The notes under the pieces were generated by a model, which saw nothing but the letters and a program-made list of their open reading frames with translations, was not told the origin of the DNA and ran no database searches. Shown in pieces: positions 1-6,894 of a DNA stretch of 64,000 bases. The translations under genes were made by a program, and so were the position numbers. The stretch lies in the NCBI GenBank assembly GCA_009702045.1, contig WLIV01000002.1, positions 186,001 to 250,000 of the forward strand, in the 5' to 3' direction. The stretch's first letter is position 1. Every line of letters begins with the position of its first letter. Origin of the DNA: Actinomycetota bacterium. Its GTDB lineage: Bacteria > Actinomycetota > Acidimicrobiia > Acidimicrobiales > Ilumatobacteraceae.

Positions 1-12
1 CGTTGGGCGCAT

Positions 13-1014
13 ATGAACGTGCTCGTCACCGGCGGCGCCGGCTACATCGGCTCACACACGGTCAGGGCATTGAGGGCCGCCGGACACCAGGTGGTCGTGC
101 TTGATTCGCTCGAGACCGGAGCCCGCGAGTCGTTGCTCGACACTCCACTCGTCGTCGGCGACATTGCTGATTCCGAACTCGTCCGCCAACTCTGCCGCGA
201 CCACGCGATCCAGGGCCTCATCCATTTCGCTGCGTACAAGAGCGTCGGTGAATCCATGCAGTACCCAACGAAGTACTTCCGCAACAACGTGGCCGGCACG
301 TCGGCGCTCGTCGAAGCCGCTGCGCTCGAAGGTGTTCAGCGCGTCGTGTTCTCGTCATCGTGCTCGGTGTACGGCACACCCGCCCAGATGCCTGCGGCCG
401 AAACCGCACCCATCCAACCGGAGAGCGTGTATGCCGAGACGAAAGCGATGAGCGAGCAGGTACTGCGCTGGATGTACACCACGCACGGGGTGCGGTCCGT
501 CAGCCTGCGCTACTTCAACGCTGCCGGAGCAAGCCTGGACAACGCGATCGGCGAGGACTGGTCGAACGCCGCCAACCTCATCCCACTGGTGATGAAGGCG
601 ACGCTCGGACGCCAGGGGCCGGTGCAGGTGTTCGGCGCCGACTACCCCACCACCGATGGCACATGTGTCCGCGACTACATCCACGTCGACGACCTCGCCG
701 ACGCCCATGTACGAGCCCTGCAGTATCTGTTCGACGGTGGCGCCACGACCGCACTGAACGTGGGCACCGGAACTGGTAGTTCGGTGCTCGACGTAATCCG
801 CACCACCGAGCGGGTCAGCGGACGGCCCGTACCGTACGACCTGGTTGGCCGCCGACAGGGCGACCCGATCACCGTATTCGCCGACCCCACGCTCGTGCGC
901 GCCACACTTGGCTGGAGACCCCAGCACGGTCTCGACACCATCATCGAATCGGCGTGGCGTTGGCACAGCACGCACATCGATGGGTACCCGTCGCGCCGTC
1001 GGTCCGATGACTGA
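13..1014 (+). CDS. galE: UDP-glucose 4-epimerase
   Basis: Interconverts UDP-glucose and UDP-galactose in the cytosol, supplying galactose for cell-surface glycans. The 333-residue protein has the usual length of bacterial GalE. Visible are the NAD-binding GGAGYIG (residues 7-13), the catalytic YxxxK pair (Tyr140, Lys144) and a Ser-rich strand (SSSCS, 114-118) that supplies the active-site Ser. This extended-SDR pattern is typical of GalE. The next gene, a glycosyltransferase, begins inside its last codons (ATGACTGA overlap), so the two are translationally coupled and probably serve the same polysaccharide. The start lies only 12 bases into the window, so upstream partners cannot be seen. Other sugar-nucleotide epimerases are possible but less likely. 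Confidence 0.92.
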   Translation: MNVLVTGGAGYIGSHTVRALRAAGHQVVVLDSLETGARESLLDTPLVVGDIADSELVRQLCRDHAIQGLIHFAAYKSVGESMQYPTKYFRNNVAGTSALVEAAALEGVQRVVFSSSCSVYGTPAQMPAAETAPIQPESVYAETKAMSEQVLRWMYTTHGVRSVSLRYFNAAGASLDNAIGEDWSNAANLIPLVMKATLGRQGPVQVFGADYPTTDGTCVRDYIHVDDLADAHVRALQYLFDGGATTALNVGTGTGSSVLDVIRTTERVSGRPVPYDLVGRRQGDPITVFADPTLVRATLGWRPQHGLDTIIESAWRWHSTHIDGYPSRRRSDD

Positions 1015-2005
1015 CGGGCCCGCTGTCACCGCGATCGTGGTGGTCTTCCGCTACGACACCGAATCCACGGAACAGTGCGTCGCCTCGCTCGCCAGTTCGG
1101 TCGGCGCGAAGGTCGAGATCTGCGTGGTCCACAACGGAGACGTCGCTGACTGGCCGGCCATCGACGAGCTCTGCCGTCGCCACGGAGCAACTGCTGTTCG
1201 TAGCCCGCTCAATCACGGCTACGGCGCGGCCATCAACCTCGCGCTCGTCAAGGTGCCGGCCGACCATGCCGTATTCCTTTTGAACGACGATGCGTGGGTG
1301 ATGCCCGACACCATCAGCGCCTGCCTCGACGTGTTGGCCGAGGCCGGCGAGTGGTGCATCTCCGTCGCACCAATGGTGGTGCACGCGGACGCCCCCGAGC
1401 GTGTGGATTCGCTTGGCGTCGTGTTGCGCCCCAACGGGGACGCGTTCAACGCGTACCAAGGTCTCCAGCGCTCCGACATCGCGGCGCTGGCCGTCGATGT
1501 GCTCGGCCCCTGTTTCGCTGCCGCGTTGTTCCGCCCCGGTGCGTTCGCCGCCGACAAGGTAGGGCTGCTGTCCGAGCGCTACTTCCTGTACTGCGAGGAC
1601 GTCGAGTGGAATGTGCGTGCCCGCCATCACGGATTCCACAGCGTCGCAGCGCCGCACGCAATCGCCGTCCACCATCACGCGTTGTCCACCCGCGAACTCG
1701 GTGAGCCCGCTCGTATCGGCCTGGTGCAACGAAACCTATTGGTGATGACCCTGGCAACACTGTCGCCGTGGGGTGTGCTCAAGGTCTGGACGCGGCAGGC
1801 CGTCGTTCACGCCAAATCTTTGATCCGCGATCCGCATCGACGGCCGCGACTACGCGCGCTTGCCGGTGCCCTCGCGCTGGCGCCATGGGCAGTCGCCGTG
1901 CGCCGTCGCAATCGCGGGCAACACCCTGTCGCTGATCAGGAACTGTTCCGGTTCAGCATCGGTCACACTCCGGCGATCGACCCCGCGACGTACACCCTCA
2001 CCTGA
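1007..2005 (+). CDS. Family 2 glycosyltransferase (rhamnosyltransferase-like)
   Basis: Likely transfers a sugar from a nucleotide donor to a cell-wall or exopolysaccharide acceptor. The GT-A fold is seen in the N-terminal VTAIVVVFRYD strand, the metal-binding Asp pair in LNDDAW (Asp94, Asp95) and the YCEDVEW motif (Glu197-Asp198) typical of WcaE/rhamnosyl-type family 2 enzymes. The ATG chosen overlaps the galE stop codon by 8 bases; an earlier in-frame start exists but would lie deep inside galE. It has 332 residues. A basic, moderately hydrophobic C-terminal region (about 270-305) may touch the membrane. Donor and acceptor cannot be read from sequence. Confidence 0.85.
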   Translation: MTDGPAVTAIVVVFRYDTESTEQCVASLASSVGAKVEICVVHNGDVADWPAIDELCRRHGATAVRSPLNHGYGAAINLALVKVPADHAVFLLNDDAWVMPDTISACLDVLAEAGEWCISVAPMVVHADAPERVDSLGVVLRPNGDAFNAYQGLQRSDIAALAVDVLGPCFAAALFRPGAFAADKVGLLSERYFLYCEDVEWNVRARHHGFHSVAAPHAIAVHHHALSTRELGEPARIGLVQRNLLVMTLATLSPWGVLKVWTRQAVVHAKSLIRDPHRRPRLRALAGALALAPWAVAVRRRNRGQHPVADQELFRFSIGHTPAIDPATYTLT

Positions 2006-2011
2006 GGCGAC

Positions 2012-2767
2012 TCACTCGCCGACCAGGCGTTGACGATCGAGCCATCCGAGCAGCACAGCCACCGCCCGCGGATCGTGACGCAAGCGATGACCGGCGCCGG
2101 AGATCAGGCGCAGTTCGGCTGAGCCATGGGCCTCTGCCAGTTGTCGAGCATCTGCGGTCGGCACGCTCTCATCGTCCTCACCGTGCATCACCAACAGTGG
2201 CCGCGGGGCAAGACGACCAGCAGCATGCACCGGTCGGAAGCGGCGAAACTCGCGAGCCCACTCGTCGAAACTCTTCGGGAAACCTGGTGTGCGGATCGCA
2301 CCGATCTCACGTGCGTGTTCGAGGAACCGTCTCGGCTGTGCTGCCCAGTCGTCGAAATCGGCGCGCGGGCTGAGCAGCGCGGCGCCACGCACGCGCGGAT
2401 CGTCGGCGGCAACGCAGGTGGCAATCGACCCGCCGGTATTCGTTCCGACCAGCCAGATTCCCAACGGGCTGGCTTCCTCGCTCAGGTGATCGATGGCTGC
2501 CCGCAGATCATCGACCCAGCCCTGCAGCGAGAAGTCACCTTCGCTGGTGCCGCACCCGCGGAAGTTGAACGTCATCCCTACCCAACCCAGCTCGTTGGCC
2601 ACCCGGTCGACGAGTTCCGGGAACGTGCCTCCGCTCTGACGAGCGTCAAGCGGACCGATGGGAAAGCCGTGGCACAGAATCAGGCCAGGCATCGGCCCGG
2701 TGCGACCCGCCGGCCTGGCGAGGTACCTGGCGAGCTGCAGCGTGCCGGAGTGGAAGCTGCCGTTCAA
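2012..2767 (-). CDS. Alpha/beta-hydrolase-fold protein with Asn at the nucleophile position
   Basis: The 251-residue protein has the alpha/beta-hydrolase layout: oxyanion-hole HGF (33-35), FNFRGCGTSEG (68-77), acid candidate Asp198/199 in HGEDDE and His227 in GAGHR. The nucleophile elbow, normally GxSxGG, reads GTNTGG (108-113), so Asn110 replaces the catalytic Ser; the DNA codon is AAT. It is therefore either a non-hydrolytic relative or uses another residue. Its start abuts the stop of the small gene upstream with no gap, so the two are co-transcribed. It converges on the glycosyltransferase with 6 bases between. Confidence 0.8.
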   Translation of the reverse strand: MNGSFHSGTLQLARYLARPAGRTGPMPGLILCHGFPIGPLDARQSGGTFPELVDRVANELGWVGMTFNFRGCGTSEGDFSLQGWVDDLRAAIDHLSEEASPLGIWLVGTNTGGSIATCVAADDPRVRGAALLSPRADFDDWAAQPRRFLEHAREIGAIRTPGFPKSFDEWAREFRRFRPVHAAGRLAPRPLLVMHGEDDESVPTADARQLAEAHGSAELRLISGAGHRLRHDPRAVAVLLGWLDRQRLVGE

Positions 2768-2992
2768 TCAGGCCCGAGGCTTGCGGTAGCGACGCGTCGC
2801 GCCAGGTGTGGCCAACGTGTAGCCACGGTTGCGCGCCTCGGCGAGCGAGTCGGGACCGAACGACAGGCCGACCTCGTGCTGCATGATGTCGTTGATTGCC
2901 GCCTCATCCGTCCATGTGTCGAGGTCGTACACGAGTTGGGTGCGCTTGTCGCCGAGAAAGCGTGAGTGCTCGAAGCGGGTGGGGCGTTCCAT
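2768..2992 (-). CDS. Small conserved-looking hypothetical protein (74 aa)
   Basis: I do not recognise a family. The start MERPTRFEHSRFLGDK was chosen because a TAGTCT -10 box ends 7 bases before its ATG, giving a leaderless message; a longer frame would run into the divergent gene. The protein is soluble, charged and ends in a basic tail (RRYRKPRA). It has no cysteine cluster or membrane segment. It is directly followed by the alpha/beta-hydrolase-like gene without spacing, which supports co-transcription and a shared role. Confidence 0.6.
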   Translation of the reverse strand: MERPTRFEHSRFLGDKRTQLVYDLDTWTDEAAINDIMQHEVGLSFGPDSLAEARNRGYTLATPGATRRYRKPRA

Positions 2993-2998
2993 GTCGCT

Positions 2999-3010
2999 CA
3001 GACTAGTCTG
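2999..3010. promoter_or_regulatory. Symmetric divergent promoter palindrome
   Basis: CAGACTAGTCTG is a perfect 12-bp palindrome that offers TAGTCT as a -10 box on both strands. On the minus strand it sits 7 bases before an ATG; on the plus strand it precedes the 266-aa gene, which has its own GGAGG ribosome site at 3025-3029. Confidence 0.5.
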
Positions 3011-3033
3011 CGGCCACCGCTCGAGGAGGGCCG

Positions 3034-3834
3034 ATGATCCCGACCGCCACAATCGACACGCTTGAGGACTGCTTCCGGACGCTGTCAGCGCTCGGTGCGG
3101 AGCTGACCGAAGCCGAATGGAAGACCGCCACCGATCTGCCGGGCTGGTCGGTGCAGGACAACCTCTCGCATCTCGTGGCCATCGAACGGATGATGGAAGG
3201 TCTGCCGGCCACGGCGCATCGCGCCGAGCCGCGCGCCTACGTGCACAATCCGATCGGCGAGTCCAATGAACACGAAGTGGACAGCCGCCGCGTACTCACC
3301 GGCGCGGAGGTGCTCGCCGAATGGAACGACATCGTCGCCCGTCGCGTCACGACGCTGCGAGCCGGCGACGACGCCTATTTCAATCAGCCAGCGATGACCC
3401 CCACGGGCCCCGGCACATTGGCCGATTTCCTCCACATCCGCGTACTCGACTGTTGGCTGCACGAACAGGACATGCGGCGAGCGGTCCACACGCCGGGCAA
3501 CCTCTCCGGCCCCGGAGCAGAGCACACGGTCGACCGCCTGATCCGCACCGTGCCCATCGTGGTCGGCAAGCGCGCCGGCACTCCCGACGGTGGGGTCGTC
3601 GTGATCGACATCACCGGCGGGGTCTCGCGTCACATCGTGTGCGAGGTACAGGCGGGCCGGGCATCGTTGGTCGCTGCGCCGTCGGCGGCACCACTGGCCA
3701 CCATCACGCTCGACGTCGAGGCCTTCGTGGTGCTCGCCACGGGCCGCCGGTCAGCATCGGCCGTTCCGACCACCATCGTCGGCGATCAGGAACTGGGCAA
3801 CAAGATCCTGTCCGCGTTCAACATGATGATCTGA
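3034..3834 (+). CDS. Maleylpyruvate isomerase/DinB-family, mycothiol-dependent-type enzyme
   Basis: Belongs to the actinobacterial family of four-helix DinB-like proteins annotated as mycothiol-dependent maleylpyruvate isomerases (TIGR03083-type). The diagnostic N-terminal stretch WKTATDLPGWSVQDNLSHL (about 29-47) with His46 is visible, followed by a second His-containing helix near FLHIRVLDCWLHEQD (about 131-145) that would complete the metal site. The C-terminal 90 residues form the SCP2-like or MDMPI-C beta domain usual in the family. Length (266) is normal. The start has a clear GGAGG four bases upstream. The substrate is unknown; many members act in thiol-linked detoxification. Confidence 0.8.
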   Translation: MIPTATIDTLEDCFRTLSALGAELTEAEWKTATDLPGWSVQDNLSHLVAIERMMEGLPATAHRAEPRAYVHNPIGESNEHEVDSRRVLTGAEVLAEWNDIVARRVTTLRAGDDAYFNQPAMTPTGPGTLADFLHIRVLDCWLHEQDMRRAVHTPGNLSGPGAEHTVDRLIRTVPIVVGKRAGTPDGGVVVIDITGGVSRHIVCEVQAGRASLVAAPSAAPLATITLDVEAFVVLATGRRSASAVPTTIVGDQELGNKILSAFNMMI

Positions 3835-3835
3835 G

Positions 3836-4288
3836 TCAGGTGGTGAAGGCTTTCGGGCCGACGGCACCGATGGCATCAAAGTAGGCGAGGTGCGCCTCGA
3901 CCACGTTGACGACGTCAACATCATCGATGATCTCGATGCCCTCTCGCTCGGCCTCGCCGAGCAGATAGCCCGCCACAGTGTCCTCACTAATGACCACGGT
4001 GGAGATGATGTCCTGGCGGCGGTCGACGACATTCGCGGGCTGCAGACCGTTCGAGTGCAGCCACCGCATGTGGAGCGTCAGCAACCGCTCGAGATCATTC
4101 GGAGTGAGTCGGGCTTGCGAATCCTGGGGCAGGTACTCGGCCACGAACTCTGCAGCCTCCTCGGGGATGTACACCGACCGCGGCGCCACGGCGTCAAGGC
4201 GATGGGCCTCGCGGCCGACGACCACGGCGGCAATTACAAAGGTGCCCACCGCGGCCGCCATCACATAGATGAGGGTCACGGTGGGCAC
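3836..4288 (-). CDS. Membrane-anchored hypothetical protein (150 aa)
   Basis: One N-terminal transmembrane helix (about 5-25, rich in Ala/Val/Ile) is followed by a soluble, acidic helical domain of about 120 residues. The GTG start is supported by a TAGGGT -10 box ending 7 bases upstream (4296-4301). The soluble part contains ERLLTLHMRWLHSNGL and a C-terminal helix ending in AFTT. No catalytic motif is evident. It lies downstream of the acyl-CoA dehydrogenase on the same strand but has its own promoter. Confidence 0.65.
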   Translation of the reverse strand: MPTVTLIYVMAAAVGTFVIAAVVVGREAHRLDAVAPRSVYIPEEAAEFVAEYLPQDSQARLTPNDLERLLTLHMRWLHSNGLQPANVVDRRQDIISTVVISEDTVAGYLLGEAEREGIEIIDDVDVVNVVEAHLAYFDAIGAVGPKAFTT

Positions 4289-4306
4289 AATGCAAACCCT
4301 AGGGGT

Positions 4307-5422
4307 TCAGATACCGATGCGCTGCGCGAGCAGTTCGCGGTGGTACGTCGGGTCGCCGAACAGCAGCTCGCTGCTCTTGGCCCGCTTGAAGTACAGGTGC
4401 GCCGGGTGCTCCCATGTGAAGCCGATGCCACCGTGGATCTGGATGTTCTCGGCAGTGGCGTGGAAGTACGCCTCGCTGCAGTAGGCCTTGGCCAGCGACG
4501 CCACCGACGGCAGCTCATCGTTGAGTTCAGCTGCGCACCACATGCCGTAGTACGCCGCACTCTTGGCCGACTCGACCTCGAGCAGCATGTCGGCACACTT
4601 GTGCTTGATGGCCTGGAAGGAACCGATCGGACGACCGAACTGGACGCGCACCTTGGCGTACTCGACGGCCATCTCCAGCACCTTCTGGGCACCACCGACC
4701 TGCTCAGCGGCGAGGCCGACGGCGGCGAGGTCGAGCACACGGGACAGGACGGTCCAGCCCTCACCCTCGGTGCCGATCAGCGTGCCAGCGACGTTGGCGA
4801 ACTCGAGCTTGGCCTGCTTGCGGGTCTGGTCCATCGTGCTGAGCGCCGTGCGGGTGAGGCCGGCGGCGCCACCTTCGACGGCGAACAGGCTGACACCCTT
4901 GCCCGTGCGGGCGGCGACGATGACGAGGTCGGCGGTGTGACCGTCGAGCACGAACATCTTCGTGCCGCTGATGCTCCAGCTGCCGCCGTTGTTGGTGGCG
5001 GTGGCGGTGATGCCGCTCTCGTCCCACTTGCCCGAAGGCTCGGTGAACGCGAGGGTGGCGATGGTGGTGCCAGCGGCGATACCGGGCAGGTGGGCCTGCT
5101 TGGCGGCTTCGTCACCGCTGTGGATCAGCGTGTTGGCGGCCAGCACGACAGTGCTGAAGAACGGGGCGCACAGCAGCGCGCGGCCCATCTCTTCCAGCAC
5201 GATGCCGAGCTCGACGTACGTGTAGCCGGAGCCGCCGTACTCCTCGGGGATCGCGAGACCCTGCAGGCCGAGCTGCTCGCCAGCCTGGCTCCACACGGCA
5301 GCGTCGAAACCGTTGTCGGTCTCCATCTGCTCGCGGACGGCGGCCTCGGGGCTCTTGGCCTCGAGGAACGCGCGGACGGTCTTACGCAGTTCTTCTTGTT
5401 CTTCGGTGAAGGCAAAGTTCAT
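4307..5422 (-). CDS. Acyl-CoA dehydrogenase
   Basis: FAD enzyme that introduces the alpha-beta double bond into an acyl-CoA. It has 371 residues, normal for the family. Visible are the N-terminal helix MNFAFTEEQEELRKTVRAF, the mid-domain LAFTEPSG (FAD contact), the helix ending in the RVQFGRPIGSFQAIKH signature and the C-terminal QIHGGIGFTWEHPAHLYFKR. The last pattern is common in actinobacterial acyl-CoA dehydrogenases acting on branched or steroid-side-chain substrates. No pathway partner lies beside it. It is divergent from the toxin-antitoxin pair. Chain-length preference cannot be assigned. Confidence 0.9.
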   Translation of the reverse strand: MNFAFTEEQEELRKTVRAFLEAKSPEAAVREQMETDNGFDAAVWSQAGEQLGLQGLAIPEEYGGSGYTYVELGIVLEEMGRALLCAPFFSTVVLAANTLIHSGDEAAKQAHLPGIAAGTTIATLAFTEPSGKWDESGITATATNNGGSWSISGTKMFVLDGHTADLVIVAARTGKGVSLFAVEGGAAGLTRTALSTMDQTRKQAKLEFANVAGTLIGTEGEGWTVLSRVLDLAAVGLAAEQVGGAQKVLEMAVEYAKVRVQFGRPIGSFQAIKHKCADMLLEVESAKSAAYYGMWCAAELNDELPSVASLAKAYCSEAYFHATAENIQIHGGIGFTWEHPAHLYFKRAKSSELLFGDPTYHRELLAQRIGI

Positions 5423-5466
5423 GCCGACGATTCTTGTGTGCAGGGCCGCTGACGCTCAACTCGTTC

Positions 5467-5486
5467 TGTGTACGCTGGTGTACACA
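5467..5486. promoter_or_regulatory. Palindromic operator of toxin-antitoxin pair 1
   Basis: TGTGTAC and GTACACA form a perfect 7-6-7 inverted repeat ending on the first base of the antitoxin ATG. TACGCT within it (5471-5476) can serve as the -10 box, so antitoxin binding would block initiation. Autoregulation is known for Phd/VapB-type antitoxins; here it is inferred. Confidence 0.65.
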
Positions 5487-5755
5487 TGATTGGTATACGG
5501 GAGCTTCGCGCCGACCTCGCAGCGCTGGTGCGCCGTGCTGGCACCGGCCAACGGGTGATTGTCTCCGTCGACGGCCGCGCTACCGCGCAACTTGGCCCGA
5601 TCGAGGCCGAACAGGGGCAGACCGTACTGGCCGACCTGATCGCCGCGGGAGCGGTGGTGGCGCCGCGGCGCACGGATGCTGCTCGCCTCGGTGCTCCGGT
5701 AGCCGTCTACAGCGGCGTGCGACTGGACCGGGCACTCAAGGAGTTGCGCGGTTGA
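5486..5755 (+). CDS. Phd/YefM-type antitoxin
   Basis: An 89-residue protein beginning MIGIRELRADLAALVRRAG, the usual N-terminal DNA-binding part of Phd/YefM antitoxins, followed by the QRVIVSVDGR beta strand. It would bind its own operator and, through its flexible C-terminus, neutralise the PIN toxin encoded immediately downstream. The ATG was preferred over an in-frame GTG six codons earlier because that GTG lies inside the operator. Its stop overlaps the toxin start (TTGA), implying coupled translation. Confidence 0.85.
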   Translation: MIGIRELRADLAALVRRAGTGQRVIVSVDGRATAQLGPIEAEQGQTVLADLIAAGAVVAPRRTDAARLGAPVAVYSGVRLDRALKELRG

Positions 5756-6150
5756 GCGTCTTCTTCGACACCAGTGCCGTCGTCGCGTTGCACGTGGAGA
5801 ACCCGGTGCGTCGGGTAGCGGTGGGCGCGCTGGTTGACGGCACGTGCGTAAGTGCGCTGGCGCTGACCGAGGCGTTGGCGCTGATCGCCAAGCTGACCGA
5901 CGAGCCCGTACTGCAGGCCGACCTGGAGGACGCGCTGCGCCTGCAGTGGGATCGCTATGCGGTGGTACCGGTCGACCAGCGCTGCCTCGACCGCGCCGCA
6001 CAGTTGATGCGCGACCAGCCGATCCGCCTGGCCGACGCGCTGCACCTGGCCGCCGCCGACCGCCTCCCCCGCCCGATCACGTTCGTCACCTTCGACCCCA
6101 CCCAGATCCCAGTCGCGCTGTCCCTCGGCTTCGACGTAGTCAGCACCTAG
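5752..6150 (+). CDS. VapC-like PIN-domain ribonuclease toxin
   Basis: PIN-domain RNase expected to cleave RNA and stop growth when the antitoxin is lost. The 132-residue protein carries the four acidic metal ligands at the expected places: Asp6 (FFDTSAVV), Glu40 (LTEALAL), Asp95 (RLADALHLA) and Asp115 (TFDP). It starts with TTG inside the antitoxin stop codon. The pair stands alone between an acyl-CoA dehydrogenase and a TetR regulator, typical of a mobile or stress cassette. Confidence 0.88.
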   Translation: MSVFFDTSAVVALHVENPVRRVAVGALVDGTCVSALALTEALALIAKLTDEPVLQADLEDALRLQWDRYAVVPVDQRCLDRAAQLMRDQPIRLADALHLAAADRLPRPITFVTFDPTQIPVALSLGFDVVST

Positions 6151-6177
6151 CGCTCGCCCCAGTCGCAGCAGACAGCC

Positions 6178-6233
6178 CTCGGCTTCTGGGAAGGATCCGT
6201 CCCATCTCGGCTTCTGGGAAGGCTCAGTCCCGG
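6178..6233. repeat. Two tandem 28-bp units
   Basis: CTCGGCTTCTGGGAAGG is repeated exactly (6178-6194 and 6206-6222), and the following bases are similar (GTCCC in both). It lies downstream of the toxin gene in the 135-bp gap before the TetR gene. Function unknown; only two units and no spacers. Confidence 0.6.
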
Positions 6234-6285
6234 AATCCGGAACCAAAGCTGCCCAGGTCTCGCGCCAGACATCGCTGATGTGCGC

Positions 6286-6864
6286 TCAGCGGTAGGAGGC
6301 GAGGAAGCGGGCGACGACTTCGTCGGCCAACTCCTGGAGGCGGTCGCCGTCGCCCGACAGGACGGCGAACATCAGTGGGCCGATCAGCAGGTGCAGCACC
6401 GTCCGGGCATCGACATCGGCGGGGAGACGACCCTCGGCTCTTCCGAGGGCGACGACGTCGCGCAGCATCGCCACATTGGCCTCGCGGTCGACTGCCATCA
6501 GCTCGGCCATCTGCGGCACATGGTGCTGCAGGGAGATCAACGACGGCAGGATCCGCACCCACTCCGGGTCGGAGAAGACCCGAACGACGGTCGCGATCTG
6601 CGCCCGCAGCGCCGCTTCGAACCCGGCGCCCAAGTCGGCGGGCGGCGCGTCCGGCAGGTGACTGCGCATCACGTCGACGAGCAGTTCGTCACGTGACGCC
6701 CAATGGCGGTAGAGCGTGCTCTTGGCGACACCCGAACGTTCGGCCACTGCGTCGACGGTGACAGCCCTCGGACCAGACTCGACCAGCAACTCGGTGGCCG
6801 CCGCCAGCAGCTTCGCTCTGCTGCGCACGATGCGCGGGTCGCATTCGGTACCGGTTGCCGCCAT
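6286..6864 (-). CDS. TetR-family transcriptional repressor
   Basis: A 192-residue regulator with the TetR helix-turn-helix near residues 35-62 (VTVDAVAERSGVAKSTLYRHW) and a C-terminal ligand-binding helical domain with a TetR_C-like segment. It is divergent from an MFS exporter gene with 30 bases between the start codons. The palindrome in that gap (6874-6888) is the probable operator, so it most likely represses the exporter and itself until an inducing compound binds. The ligand is unknown. Confidence 0.9.
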   Translation of the reverse strand: MAATGTECDPRIVRSRAKLLAAATELLVESGPRAVTVDAVAERSGVAKSTLYRHWASRDELLVDVMRSHLPDAPPADLGAGFEAALRAQIATVVRVFSDPEWVRILPSLISLQHHVPQMAELMAVDREANVAMLRDVVALGRAEGRLPADVDARTVLHLLIGPLMFAVLSGDGDRLQELADEVVARFLASYR

Positions 6865-6888
6865 AGAAACAGAACGATACCGTTTCGT
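6855..6888 (+). promoter_or_regulatory. MFS promoter with TetR-type operator
   Basis: TTGCCG (6855-6860) and TACCGT (6878-6883) are 17 bp apart and can form -35/-10. ACGATAC-C-GTTTCGT (6874-6888) is a near-perfect palindrome (6 of 7 arm pairs) covering the -10, the layout expected for TetR repression. The -35 lies inside the start region of the tetR gene. Confidence 0.55.
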
Positions 6889-6894
6889 AGCACT

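Noticed and set aside
3890-5452. A 520-codon plus-strand frame opposite the acyl-CoA dehydrogenase
   Set aside because: Low-complexity Gly/Val/Asp/Arg-rich translation without motifs; the minus strand codes for a clear acyl-CoA dehydrogenase.
6178-6233. CRISPR array
   Set aside because: Only two adjacent units, no spacers and no cas genes.
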